Origin: Torymus aiolomorphi
Taxonomy: Eukaryota > Arthropoda > Insecta > Hymenoptera > Torymidae
Assembly: GCA_036365515.1 (NCBI GenBank)
Contig: CM070874.1
Coordinates: 65,243,583 to 65,307,582, forward strand
Length of the DNA: 64,000 nt
Reading direction: 5' to 3'
Position 1 is the first letter of the stretch; each line of letters starts with the position of its first letter. The notes under the pieces were generated by a model. The model saw only the letters and a program-made list of their open reading frames with translations. It was not told the DNA's origin and did no database searches. Positions 23,201 to 37,555 of this stretch are shown piece after piece. The position numbers and the translations under genes were made by a program.

Positions 23201-26200
23201 GGTAAACAATCGAAACTACAATACAGCTCGTTAAATCACTTTACATAATTACTCCTCCACTTTGGAGTTTATTTGTTTCTCAAAAGACCCCCGCGGTTTC
23301 TTCCCTTCCTCAATCACCGCGCCAACACTTGTCGTCTTTTTTCTCTCCCTCTCTCTTCCTCTCTTTCTTTCTACCTCTTTTTCCTCTTCCACGCGCGCGC
23401 TTCTTACCTCGTTTTTCTTATACACTGGTAGTTACGAGGCTCGCGAAATAACAATAATCCCGAGCGGGTTTTATGTCTCCACCTTTTCGTCTTCACGCGC
23501 GCGCGTGCTTGTACCTTATTTCTCTCGTCATGTTTTCTCGGATATTAAGTTCAAAAAATTATGTAACGCGATGCGTTCCGTAGTTTCAGCCTTTACGAGG
23601 TTATTCGTTCTTGATAAATATGATTTTTGTCCTTTTACAGAAGCAAGCAACTACATGCTAAACATTACAATAATGAATTTTCATTACCAACAGGTGCTAT
23701 AAATATCAGACGACTTAATTGGTTTGGCACTTCTAAATTGAACATAGAAATTTGCTCGCGGTTAAACAAAACAGACCTTCGATAATACCGCATCCGTCTA
23801 TCTCAATGCTATAGATCACCAAACCGTCAATGAATCTTTATTAGGATTTAAAAGCAAATTGACATGTGCGCTCGTCACGTCTGCCGCGTGTCGTAATAGT
23901 TTTCCTGTTAACAAATCGATTTAGACCCACATATTAATGGCAGCATAAAAATCTGCGAATTGACTGAATGCTTCAATCACTCTAATGAAATCCCAGGAAG
24001 TGTACCACACCTATTTCTCTTCACGACACACCATTCGCGAATCATATTAATCACTTCTTACACCCCATCCCCCAAATTTCTTATTAAACCCCTTACCTAG
24101 AAACTCGCACAATAGCAACGACAACAGCGCTAAATTCAATTACCTCGAACCCGTCCAACATACGATTTCCAACGCAAACTCTACTTACATACATACACAC
24201 AAGAAGCGCGTTCACGTGTGCATGCGCCCTATCCCGCAACTTTCGGCGCGCAAGAAACCGTCGACATCAAGATAGACCCAGTTTCTCTCTCTCTCTCCTT
24301 GCACTCGCGCTCACACACACAGCACGCCGAATTAACGCCGTGGGCGAGTAGCCTGCTTATCGGGTGTAAGTACCGTTCGCGCCAATTGCGCCGCGCCAGC
24401 TGATCCGATCGGCCGCGAGCGTCGCAAGTTTCCGGACGCGAGAGAGATATCCCTCCCCTTCCCTCTGCGTGTGTATGCTTAAGTTGGTGGATGGGAGAAG
24501 AGGATGATGGTGATTGGCGGAAGGACAGGAAGGGGAAAAAGAGAGATATCGATAGGAGGGCATTTTGTCTTCCTGTTTATTCGGGTTGATTGACGAGGAA
24601 TTCATGATTGCGAGCTGGATTTGGGAAGTCGGAAGGACACCGTGTGCGTGGGGTTACGGGTGATCCGTTTATCGTGAGGCTAGCTATACGTATAAAAAAT
24701 TTGAGTAAACACTAAGTGAAAAGTAGAGTTGTAATATAAATACACGGAAAAAAGTATTCCTTTTTTCGCAAGTTCGTTCACCTTGGGGGTGAAAAATACA
24801 ACCTTCGTAAAAAAGTTATTGTTGCCATAAAAAAGGAGGAATTTTTTTTTCATTAACTTAAAACTTTTTCCGGAAGAAAAATGTAATTTTATACCTTTTT
24901 CAAAAAGTCATACCTTCTTATCATTTTACCCCGCACGCTCTATTTTACGCTAACTTTTACACGACTCTAAAACAGTAGATAAAAATTTGCCGAACCTCAA
25001 TCATCGATTCCATCCAAACCCAAAACTACCATCCGTAACAGCGTATACCACCCGAGAGCTACACATCTCACCCGAAAACTGCAGCCGGTGTCCCTCCCGG
25101 AGTGAGACATCGATATGCATAAAAGGGACGCTCGCGCGCAAAAAACCGTCTCTCGCTGCAGCTGTCGCCATAGTCGTCGTCGAAATTCCGCGCGTCCGCC
25201 CGGAATTTTTCATCTTACGCTACGCGCGCGCGCGCGTGCACAGCTGCAGCGTGTTATCGGCGATCGATCCGCCGAAAGGTGCAGCCGCCGCTGTCCCGTA
25301 TGTTTATCGCTTCCGACGCGAGATAAGGGGGTACGACGGGCGAGGAGTTTTTGGATTGAGTGAATTTTTTAGGATAGAAGATGGGAGGGTTTGTGGTTGG
25401 GATGTGGGAAAGAAATTGAGGTGTGCGAGAGGTTATCGGGTGCGATAAAATTAAGGAATGTCACGGCTTCCCTTGATAAGGAATGAAGTATCTTTGATAG
25501 CGGTTTTGGAAATGCAGTAACTTCGGGAACAGCGATCGATTCACCGTTGAAACTGTGGCGTTGGAATGGTCGAATTTCGTCTGTGCAATTCAAATAGCGA
25601 TGCATCAACGCGAAAGCGTATACATGTATATATATGTATATATAATAATTAGCGCGCGAATTGAAATTCTGAAATGAAACGCCGAATCGAAGCGAACGTA
25701 TTTAATTTTGTTCGACAAGAATATGACAATAAAAGTAGTGATAGATATAAAAATGCAATTTTAAAGAAGCGTATGAAAACGTTTGGATATTTCGTCGAAT
25801 AATATAACGAATATTTTTTTGGGTCAGGAAGGACGAGCTGCCCCGGAGTTTATGTCGATTTATTGCAATTATTTAAAATTAATTGAAAATTTAATTAAAA
25901 TCTGTTGCGGTGTTTACTGCCGCCGTATATATACATATGTGCATAACAGATACTGCAGCATCGATGCGCGTTATGTCAAGCAGTATATACTTTTCGGAAA
26001 CCCCATTTTATTTCAATTTTGCCACGGTGCAACTATTTTACCGAACTGTTCGCTTAATTAGGCATGGAGGAAAATATAATTTAAATTTAGTTTACAATTT
26101 GATGAAACCGTTCCGCGTAATATATTCCAATTACGAGGGAGATGCCCCGAAACTACAGTGCATTCTTTCTCCCACAATCGTATCACAAACGTTCGATAAT

Positions 26201-29200
26201 CTCGTCTCCCCAATCACCTAATCCACTTGAAAAGTAGTTATTAATTATCCAAACCAGCACTAAAATCATAATACTATGCCATCGGTTAATATTACTCATT
26301 CACCGTGACTACTGGCATGATTCACGTGCGCTTAATCCCTTGCGATAAGAGCGCACACACTGGAAATTGCATTTCTCACCATCGCGTTTTGATTAGTCGA
26401 ACAAAAAGTAATAAACTCCGAGGCACTTCCGGGTATCTCTCTCTCTCTCTCTCCTGCGACAATCTCTCCTGCACTGCAGCTCTCAAAGACCCGCGAGCGA
26501 GTGCGTGTTTATAAAGCCCCACTTCAGAAAAAGCGATCGATTAATCTCCCTCTCTCGCGTATGCTCGTGTGTATGACTTAATTAAAAATTGAGCTGCAAC
26601 ACAACGGCCACCTGCACGCGCGCGATGCACACTCGAATCAGCCTTTGATATAATTCTCTTTTATCGCGATGCGAGAGGATACTACGCGAGAGTCTCGAAT
26701 GGAATATACTGGCTGTGCGCATTCCTCGCGCGATGGAAATTCCTTAGCCGTCGCCTCTTTTATCGCGCAGATGAATGGAGAGAAAGAGCGAGCGAGAGAT
26801 TCAGCAAACAATTTTTTTCTCTCGCAAAGTGGCCGGTTTCGTCATGCGTGAGCGAACGCCAGTGTTGACATTCGAAAGTAACAGTGAGATTGTTTTTTTT
26901 AGATTTGAGCTGGTTCTATTGACGGGTGTGAGGTCAGCTCGTGATAATATATAGAATTGCCATCCGAGCTTTTCTTTTTTCAAAACCATATTTTGCGCGT
27001 ACACCAACCTTTCCAAGTACCTACCGTCGTATATTATTGTTAAAAAATAAAGGCTTTTGTACTGAACGAAACCTGAATCATCATTGAAAAAAAAAAGAAA
27101 TCTTTTATCGATAAACCCAATCTCCCCCGTTCTAATCGATTACTTAAACATTCTGCTGCAAAGCAAATAATTGCTCATCGCCGCGATAACGCAGCGAGAG
27201 CCCCTCTATTTGCTCCTCTTGGCCCACTAAAAAAAAGCACCTTAGCTAGAAAGCCTTCTATATACGAAAGAAAGAAACGCCGGCCAACACCCATAGAGAG
27301 CTCAGAGTACCTCTTGTTTACATTGTTACCAAAACCTGTAAAAAAAAAAAGAAGAAACCCGTTGCGCAGCGTGTCAAAGCAACGAGGTGAGGAAAAAAAT
27401 AGGCGACGACGCTCCTCTTATTATCAGCTCTCGACGTTGTTACGACATCCGCGTATGTGTATATACGTATGCGCGTGTATGTGTGGATAATACACACAGA
27501 GGATAAACACTTTCACACGCGCATCGCCGTCTTGTCGCCGTCATGTACTTCTCATCATTTTCTTACTCTCTGTTTCGTTCTCATTCCACGTGTGCAACTC
27601 TTCTCTGCCTCGAACGAAAAAAAAAGCTCTTCTCGATGGCTCTCTCCTACTGGCTTTTATTATCAGGCCACACTCGCGGCGAGTTTCGTAAGGCCAGCTC
27701 GCATCTCTGCGTAGCTCCCGTTATCTCCCCCCTGCACTTGTGTGTATACGATGTATATCGGCTTCGGCGATAACACAACACGCGCCCGTGTACGTATATA
27801 TACGCGCACCTGCGGTACGAAGGAAGAGAGAGGCGCGCGCGACCTCGGCGGCGCGCGAACAGCGACTGAGCCGCGCCGCGCGCGCTGCTGCCGCCTTTCG
27901 AATTCGCGCCTCTCTTCTTCTCCTCCGCCCCACCACTATATGCCAGCACAAGAGGAGGGAGAGAGAGGAGAGAAGCGCGGACGCCCCCACAGGCTCATAT
28001 ACACTGCACGTTGTTGTTGGCCTTTGAGATGCTGCTGCATGTGCAGTGGGTGATGCAGTTTCGGCGCGAGCGCTGGAATGATGATGATGATGGCGAGAGG
28101 GCGTTGGACTGTACCGAGCGTGTGATGATGACGATGTCGCACGCTCAAGCGGAGCGATGGAAGAGGTTATTGCGATGAGGGATGATGCGTGCGGGCTTGT
28201 AGAGTGAGTGTATACTGGGGTTAAAGATTTATGGGAGGGTTTTGAAATGCTTGAAGGGACATATTTTTTAATATATTTTTTCCTTTTTTTTTGGAGGGTT
28301 GTTTTTTTGTACGGACAAAAGTAGAGATTTTTCTTTGCAGAATGGTTGGATTGTGGTGTTGAAATTGTAGCGCGATGAAATTTGTTTTTATATGATTGGC
28401 GCGTTGTGTACGTCGAGATTGTGGTGTTAATTCAAAATTATGAAATTTTAAGGATCTTTTTAAACTTTACGATGTATTTGAATAATATAAATGAAAATAT
28501 TTCGCTTTTTTACGAATTATTCATTTGAAGAGAGTTAACGAACTATTTGGATAACGTATGACCTACATTAAGCTTTAAAAATACAATAATGTACTTGTGC
28601 AGGGCGTTTACATTTAGCTAATTAATGTAAATATATTAATTTTCCACGGGATTTCATCCGTTGCAAATATTTCCTCGCTAAATCAAATTTATCAAAATAT
28701 TGTTACGTCGACCCTGTCTCTAATGAATTGTTATCATGGTTTTGCAATTATAACCCAATTTACAATTAAATAACTATATTTATTTAGTCCAAAGTATAAT
28801 ATCACCTTGATACTCTATTTTCGAGAAAGAAACTCATATACTTGTTATTCCAAAAGTTCGGTTAATAGTTTTAATATATCGGTAAAAACTAGAAAGTATA
28901 CATATATAATACAAGTATAAGCTTATGCACCGCAATTTCACGTCAACACCTAACGCGCGTATATACGCGCTAAAGTGTTTTTCTATTAAAATTTTATGGA
29001 CTCACGGCGACGAAGGTATAACATGGCTTCCGCATCCTCTTCTCTCTCTCTCTCTCTCTCTCTCTTTCCTGCGCGACCGCGTCTAATATTTCCTTGGAAA
29101 GTTTGCGAAAGATAAAAAATCGTGTACAGATAGTCCGCTTTTTCATCTTTGACCCAGATCACTGCATTTTCTAAAGGTTTATCAAAGTGAAAAATCGCTA

Positions 29201-31200
29201 GTACCGCGCGAGAGTGGTGCTATGTTTATATTTAAAATAAACTTTGAGAAAACTATTACAAAGGTAACCTACTTTGAAAATTTATAGAGAAAAGCATTTT
29301 CAAAAAAGATGTACAAGGATCTCCATTTTTAAACTCATGTACTTACAACATCATTACGAATTCTCAATGATCCATCGTATACATAAAAAAAAACAAAAGG
29401 TCACATTAAAGATTGCCGATATACGGCTCACCAAAGTCCAACAATTTTCTTTGTCGATTCCAGCCGAACTTTCCCACCCCATTTCTCTCTAATCCCCGAC
29501 CCGAATCTCCTCTCCCTTCGAAACTATAAACTTCGCGAAAAAAGCGACCTACGACCCACCTCGTCATTTCGCTCTATATCGACCGTCAACACTTGCCAAC
29601 TCAGAACTGCCCCAATGACCGCTTTATCCGCGCTCACAGGTGACCGTCATTCAACCTGCGCGCAAAAAAGGTTCCCCTCGCTCGGCTCTACATCTCCCTA
29701 CCACAGCGCGATATCAGACCCTCCCCTGTTGATACACGCGCATGCGCGTCGCGTAGCGCGCCAACTTCTTATCAGTGTCGCCCTCGCGCCCGCGCGCGCG
29801 CGATCGGCTTTGCTCTTATCGTTTTTCTTCCGTATATGGGGTGGCAAGTTTCTCGCGCGTGCGACAGAGGGAGAAAGAGAGTTTTACGTATACGTACACA
29901 GAGTGGGGGGATTTGCCATGCCGAGCGAGCATTTGACTTGTCGCTCTCGATAAGGCGTGAGTGTTGTTCTCCGGGGAGAGGCGACTGCTGTGCGAGAAAG
30001 TAGCGGGTCGGGAGATATTTTGACTTTTATGGGATTTACGCGGTTTATATTGGTGTGGGTATCTTCGATGCGGATGGGGATTTATGACGCTTTAATGAAT
30101 GAATTTTGATAAATTCAGGGTCGTAAATAACGCGCGAGATGAAAATTTTAAGTATTCGATTAAAATAACGGTTTCGTTGTATAATAAATCAAAACCTTTT
30201 TCTTATAGACAAAAATCGAGTTAGAATAATCAATGACTAATGTCATTTTAAATATTTTAATTATTTAAGTGGATCAGTTACAAGTTAATTACGGCTTTAA
30301 AACCCAGTTCAAGAACCGTCAGAATATCGATTCCCAAAACCCACTTTAACATACCGCACACGCAAAATTGAAACATTTCAAGAAAGCCGCATTACAATCC
30401 TCATTCTCTCGTGAACAGTAATACAACCCGGCAATTTTGCGGCAAAAAGCGCAATTAAAATAATCAATTCGTCGAAAAACGAGCCAAATTTGCGCTCTCT
30501 GCAATTTTTGTAATAATCACCCTTCAGCGCACTCTCTCTCTTATGACACGAGCGGCTTGCGACCGCACACGCGGCGTCCATAAACCGCACCGCGAAATAA
30601 CTCCATCTTCCCGCACCCTCTGCATCCAATTTCGCGCGTCCTCACTCATGCACGCGTATGTACGTCATATTTTCCACTATAAGCAGCCGCACGCTCGTCA
30701 CTCGCTTATTATACACGCGGGCCTGTAAGGACCTGTTAAATTTACATATTAGCCGGTCCCGCGACTGCGGCGACTATATGGCGGTCACGTGCTTGCTAGT
30801 CACTTGGGACGCGGGCTGCACGCGAGATATATACGCTCTCGCGCATTGTCGCGCAATTTCCAACTTCAATTTGTTAGAGCGCGACTTCGAAAGCCATTTT
30901 TCTCCTTCGCTCTGCATTATCGCATTTCGCTGGCGTTGAGAGTTGTCGTGCTGCGGCTCTCGCCACTCGCCCCGACAACTCGTGTATGTATGTATATATA
31001 CGTATATATACACACGAGGTATTTAAATTTTTTGCCATAGGGCGCGCTTAGCTGATGAATATTCATTGCGCTTCGGTTCTTGATGGATATGTAATAACGC
31101 GCGTGGAGAGTGCTATAGCCGAGCGATGTTGTTTGGATTGATGGGCTGCGCGCGCGCGCCGTGCGGTTGTTTATTTGTTTTATATAAGTAACGTTATTTT
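20206..31200. other. non-coding stretch: alternating CpG islands and AT-rich valleys
   Basis: No credible gene seen. Island centres lie near 20.6, 21.6, 22.4, 23.4, 24.35, 25.2, 26.6, 27.85, 29.75 and 30.75 kb. Simple repeats include (CTTC)n at about 20480-20494, (AT)n at 21772-21792, (ATG)n near 28078-28092 and (TC)n at 29041-29065. The AT-rich valley at 28.4-29.2 kb has no ORF of note. A minus-strand acceptor/donor juxtaposition (TTTCTAG then GTAAGG) lies at 24097/24096. Confidence 0.55.
29041..29065. repeat. (TC)n microsatellite
   Basis: Uninterrupted TC dinucleotides on the left side of the next island to the right. Confidence 0.95.
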
Positions 31201-34200
31201 AGATAATTGCTATGATAATGGTAATGAATGAAGAGAGTTTTATAATGTTAGGATGTGGATTATGCTTATGGGAGAGATCGATTTGAAATAATGTATATTC
31301 GAAAATGTTTATTAGTTTTCCTGTCCTCTTTGCATTTTGAAAATTATTATAAGTTATTAATTTTGCAATCGCGCGTTTATTTGGTCTTACAAGTTTGCTC
31401 GTAAATCAATAAATAATTGGTCTATGCACGATATTAAAGTGGTTGCCGAAGATAAATTAAAATGTGTTTGCTTGAGCGAATCGCAAAAGAGACTTCGACA
31501 CGAGAAGTTACATATCGGCGTTATGCAACTTTGATTGATGGGGCTAATTAAGCGTTGAATACGCTTTTAATGCACTCGCTGCGTTCATTGTTGAATAATG
31601 AGAGTAAAATTGAAGCAAATTTAATGCTTAATTATCTTGTTCGAAGTGTTATATTTATTATTTATTATAATTAAATAACTTATAAGAGACATAACAATAA
31701 CTGTCTATTAAGTAAATAACTGTATTGATATATTATCGATTACAGAAAATGCGTGAGCGATATTAAAGTAAATACGTTATAACTTATTAAAACAGTTGTA
31801 ATAAAAACATGTAGCTTTTACTAATTCTCACTCAATAAAAAAACTCCAGCTGCTACAATAAATAATTGTTTCCCGCAAATACCATTGCATCACAACTCCC
31901 GGCTCATAAAAATGAATCAATATACCTCGCTATCGATTCCCAACGACTAAAAAAAAAGAAGCATTCTCTCCAACTGTTAGGAAGAATCCGCGTTGTCTCC
32001 GCGAACTTTCTCCGCACTCGCCCGCGCGCACAGCGGAATCTTTCAGCCTATATCTCATCGGAATGCGAGCGCTAGACGTCGCAGCAGCCGAGATTAATTG
32101 ATTGCAAAATAGTTTCGTTAGCTCGCGCTCTAGCGCGCTCGCGCGTGTGCGCATAATCCCCGAGACGCCGCCTCGTCTTCCGCGTCCTTCGGGACATTAG
32201 CACCCGTCGCCACTGCTCTATATATATCTGGAGACGCGCGAGCGTATAGGAGCTGCACTTTGCGCGCTTGAAGTGGTCATAATAAATGCATATTACGATC
32301 GGCCCACTCTCTCTCTCTCTCGCTGCGTGGGCGTGGATGCGCGACGGCGAATGTCGGGCAAAAAGGCCGACATTGGAAATTTTATTTTTCCGCTCCAGTT
32401 TTGCCCGCGAAGCTTCTCTCTGTATAATACTCTTATTTTCTTAGCCGGGCGAGTTATTACCGCTGGTTTAATAAATTTCGCTCTTTACGGTGCATGAGCG
32501 CGGAGCTGAGGGGCCAAGAAAATATGCTAACCTCCTCGATTGGCCCGACTTAAAAAGATCGGTCGTACGGAAATTACCGTGTTTTTTACGCGGGAAAATG
32601 CGCTGCTGCCTTTTTGCGGTGAGTGCAGCAGCCGCCGGCTTCCGTGTGGGAAATTTCAGAAACAAGTGCGGCCGCCGCATACGTCCGAGTGTTTGCGTGG
32701 CGGAACATCACGAGCATTTAGGAAAAGAGGGTTTTAAATAAATTGAATTTTTAGTGGGCGGGAAAAAATTGCTTTGGGAGGGCTTATTCGCGTAGTTTAT
32801 TTTTCGAAATTTCGAGCAGCCGGTTTTTTTTATTGTATTGTCGCCGTGGTTTAGAATTTATTGGATGAAACGCGGGAATATAGAATTGAAGGGGACAATT
32901 TCTTTTTTTTTTCTTTCGAGCAATCAAAATGGAAATCGTTTCATAATAGTTTACGGTTCTAAAAGTCGTCGGCCTTTATTAATGACGAAAAAAAAGAGCT
33001 ATAAACGATCCCATCTATTTGCACGATGATTGTACCTTAGTCATTTGATCGCAATTAGAGATGTTAGAATATCATTTGTCACATTTTATCATGGAAGCGT
33101 GAACATGACGTCATGCGACCTAGTCTCAACATGTGCATATGTTTGCCTTGACGTCACAAACTGATAATGACTCTTATCCTTTGTAATACTATATATATCC
33201 TAACAAAGTAAACGTATGTGACAAACAGGTTTTCCCCCCATGAAATCCACTATAATTACATTCCACCTAAATATCGTTTTACCAAAATTACTTCAAAAAT
33301 TACGCTTCAAAAATAAAGTAATTCCTTAACATTTGCAGATCACATCAGCCACTTATTCACTGTCCCATGCCCCATTTACAAGCTCCCAAAATGCGCGTGC
33401 GCGCAGCAAACACATTGCATGCACACCGCCTCAACCTCCATTACCGCTAAAAGTCTCTTGGACTGAGCCTTTATACTTATATACGCGCTTGCTTGCAGGC
33501 GGCAACAGCAGCGAGACTTTTGAGATCTCGTCGAGGATAAGCGCGCGTGCGCTTGCGTTTTGCAAATCGTTATTAGCGCGACTTACAGCTGGGCTTCCGA
33601 AAATAAAAAGGGGGGAGCGGTATAAGAGAGAGGCAAAGGGGGAATTTTAAAGCAGGCCCGCCATAAAAGAAACCGTTTTCTCGGCTCGAGGGAGATTTCG
33701 AAAAAATTTAAGTCGCCGAGAGACGATCGAGGGTTGGGGGGCCACGCGAGAGGGTGCGAAGATAAGATTTTATCGCGCCCAAGTGACAGGCAACAAATGT
33801 CTTTCTTATATCGCGGAGATAGGCGAATTTATTTTTACACCGTTTTTGGGCCGAGAGGTGCGTATGGAGGATCGCTGAGATGTATTTGCGTAGAAAGCTC
33901 GTGATACGTTTCATGGAAATAGTATTGGCTTTATTCTTGACGCAAAAACAACAAATTTTTCAATAATTGCTTTGAAACTATTTTACACGTAGGCTAACAG
34001 AATTTGCGTGACAAAATTAATATATTTTCCTTGAAAGCGAGTCACAGACTTTCTATTTTGTAAACTTTTCTATACCTGATATCGGGTTTCGAACGGTAAA
34101 TTTTACAGAGTTCTTTCTCCACACGATATATTTCGAATATTTATGTCACAATTTCAAAAGTCATCCAATTAAGCTTACAAAGCGTTTCTATACATACAAA

Positions 34201-37200
34201 ATACAAAGCTCTCAGCGCACCTGCTGTGTGCTAGTCTCATTAGAAGACTTTAAAATACACACACACACACAACAGCCACTCCATCCTCCTTTTTATCAAC
34301 AAACTAAGATTTATCAACTCCTCGTGGCTCGGTGAAGAAGAACCATCGCCGCGGCCATCACCGCGAAACGGCGAAGGCGGCGGGAAGACGGAGTAAAAGT
34401 CTTTAAAAGGCCTCTCGCGCTCGAAAGCTCTCCGTCTCCCTCTTTCTCTCTTCGCGCAGAATCGCGAAAGTCGCGCGAAGCTAGTGAGTAAGCTGCTTTC
34501 CGTTAATGGCGGACACTATTTTCTCATTTCGAGGACTTCTAATCCCCGGTTTCCGTGTAACTATACCTTCGCTCTAGCTGCTGCTGCTCCAGTGAATGCA
34601 GATCGTCTTTCTCCTTATGCGCGCTTCTCTCCGTGACGGTGAAAATTCATCCCGGCGCGCGAGGAGACGGCCGGTAGCTCGCGCGCTAGCTAGAAGAGAG
34701 AGAGAGACAGAGAGAGAGAGAGACAGAGAGAGAGAGAGATAGAGAGAGAGAGTATTAACGCGCATTTGCATGTGAAAGGAGGAGAATGAGATTTACTCGG
34801 AATTTTTATGACTGAGGCAAAGCTCTTTGATGTCTGCTCTTACTTAGCTGTGTATGAGTATTTGCGTGCTTGTTTTTTTCTTTTCCAGGAATACGTGCGG
34901 AATAGTAAAGATTAAACGTTATTAGGATTGAGTGCTCTTTGTCGTGTTCGTTTCGATAATGATGAAGAAATAGCATCTTTTTTATCGAAAAAGTTAATCC
35001 GAATAATTTGGAAATGTTCTTAAGTTTCATACAAAGTGAAATAAAATTATAATTAACGAGAATGGAAATCGATTTCTTTGGTATTGTACGAAGAATATCC
35101 AGTGGGTTTCACTCGGAAAGGGTTTTAAAAAGCTATCTTTTTTCCGGTAGATGGCTACTTTTAATCAAAAACTTTGTAGATAAAAGTGCATTAAAGGTAA
35201 AAGGTACTTTTGAGGGTAAGGTCCAGAAAATAGAATTAAAACTTTTAATTATTATTTAATATTGCAAGAGACTTATAAACTGATAATGCTTGAAAACACC
35301 TAAAAGAGTTAATGTTTCTTATAAACATATATTTTGTTTTAAAAATCTTTTTTTACTCTATCTAAAAAGCTACAAAGTTTATACTAGATAACTGGTATTA
35401 ATGAAATCGCACATAATTTACACAAAAAATCATATCTCTTTAACCTTACCAGATAATACAATATATTAATCCTACAATTAGAGAGAGCCATACAATTATA
35501 ATTAATAATACACAATTAATTATAATACAATTAGGACCACCAAACAAAACACATTTGGTAAATTATCATTAATTTACATTTTCATCGAAAAAAATCTCTG
35601 TACCCGCGACGCAGGCTCCATTACCCCCGGAGCTTCCCTCAATTACCTCACCTCGCTTCCTCACCTCACCCCGAACCCCAAACTTCCATATACGCACCCC
35701 ACCAGGGCGTCGCTTCCTAAACACACTTTCCTCGTATACACACGTGAAAGATGCGCTCGGAAACCCTAATAAATTTCCGAATAATAACCCTTTCCCATTT
35801 GCTCGAATGCGCGCTGGGCAAAAAGGCGCGCGATTTTTCGCGGAGATGTATATATACAGCACCACAAACTGCGGGGGCGCGCATTAATTAACCCGCTCCC
35901 CATTACGCGCGTGCGCGTGATTAATTATGGACGGTGCCCTCCCCCGATGGGGTGCCATGCGGTGTGTGCTGATAGAGGGGAGGGGATAAAAAAAAGCAGG
36001 TGGAAAAAACAGAAGGAGGCGGGGGAGTCGCAATCCGCTTTAGCGGCGTTGTTCAGTGTTTCTTGTTGGACTGGTTGAAAGCATCGATGATAATGGACGG
36101 ATTAGCGGGTGCTTTTGTCACTGGGTTGACGGAGGTTGCGGGATTCGTTAATTTTTTAGACGCTCATTTTGGCGCTGGTTTTTTGCTTTGGTCGTGTATT
36201 CGTTTGTTTAAAAGGTGGAGATTAAATGTACGGTACGGGGGAGAATTTTTTACTTTTGTCTCACCTATAAATGTTTATCTAGTTTTTTTAACATTTTAGC
36301 GAGCTCGTTGAAGCTAGAATTATACTATTTCTCTTGGATTAACGGTACAATGTGTATAAATTAATAATTAAAGTTATAATTTTTATAAATATTACAATAA
36401 AAATGATCATTTTAATTGTAATTTTAATACTACTGTTTCATAGTATTAATAGAATACCGGAATAAAATTATATGCGTTTAACTTGCGTGAATAAAATTTG
36501 ATTTAATATTTAAACGTGAATAAATTTCCATTTGCCTACCATTCCGTTACGATGAATATTTGAGCTATTGTGTCAACTTATCCTATACGTAACGTGTTGA
36601 TAATCGCTCAGTACTTCGTTTACTTAGGCAATCTTTGTTCAAGAATAATTAATGTATTTGGTCAATGTAAAAGAGAAATATTATACAAAAAATAGTAAGA
36701 ATTATGTGCATTAATTATAGACATTTTACCGACATTTTATCGAAATATATTTTATGAAATTCAATTGGACTCGTTAGTATTTAATTAGAATGTTACATGA
36801 CAGATCCCATACCAGTAAACGAATTTAAATCTAATTCTTAGTTCTCCACAAACATAATTACGCCGCTTAACACGAAAAACCTTCTTAACTCCGAGACAAA
36901 TATTAGTTCTTGTCGGCGACACCAAATTGAACTTTTGTGCTGCATAAATTTTTCATCAGACTATCAGGAGAGAGAGAGAAAAAGAAAATTTTATCTTTCG
37001 AAATCAAGAACGAGGTAATTGAATTAGAAGTGAGCGTGCACGGCCTCGTCTCTCTCTCTCTCTCGGCGTCCTCCTCCTCTCCTTTAAACTGAAATATCAG
37101 ATTGAAACTTATGTAAAATTCAACGGCGCGACGTTTACTTTTCAATCTCCCGGCAGGATGTTTCAGTGCTCTCGTTAGTTTTTCCCTCACTCGACGCCGC

Positions 37201-37530
37201 TGCGGGAAAGGGTATACAGCAGGCGAGAGAGAGAGAGAGAGAGAGATGCAGAGACGCGGAGAATTTATTTCTTTCCACTCTCTAAAATCCTTGGCCTTTT
37301 ACGCTTTTCCACTTGCCGAGCTTGCTCCTTTTTTGCGGTTCCTCCTCGCTCGAGTGGCGCGCGTTTGGTATGGCGAGTTTTGTGTTTGACATTTACGAAA
37401 CTTATGTTTTAGGAAAATATTTGTATTTTGTAATGGATTTTCGCTATAGAAGCGATGGATTCACGTATATTTAAGAAAATTTCTATATGCCGATAATTTC
37501 TCAGAATTGAGAATGCATTAACGAATGATT
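31201..37530. other. non-coding stretch with islands and AT-rich valleys
   Basis: No credible gene seen. Islands are centred near 32.2, 33.5, 34.5, 35.85 and 37.1 kb. AT-rich valleys at 31.2-31.85 and 36.3-36.85 kb contain many TAATTA-type sites, as expected from base composition. GA-rich microsatellites occur at 34693-34752 and 37226-37246. Confidence 0.55.
34693..34752. repeat. (GA)n microsatellite with periodic GACA interruptions
   Basis: About 60 bp of GA dinucleotides interrupted twice by C and once by T at regular spacing. A higher-order duplication of the array is suggested. Confidence 0.9.
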
Positions 37531-37555
37531 TTCTGTTTTTCTGTTTCAGGTGAGT
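37515..37555 (+). promoter_or_regulatory. candidate recursive (ratchet) splice site
   Basis: A branch-point-like TTAAC near 37519-37523, a pyrimidine tract and CTGTTTCAG end at 37549. They are followed immediately by a consensus donor GTGAGT (37550-37555), so acceptor and donor touch with no exon between. This is the architecture of ratchet points known from long introns of Drosophila genes. If real, the window lies inside a long + strand intron. No flanking exon is visible here, so it remains a prediction. Confidence 0.42.
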
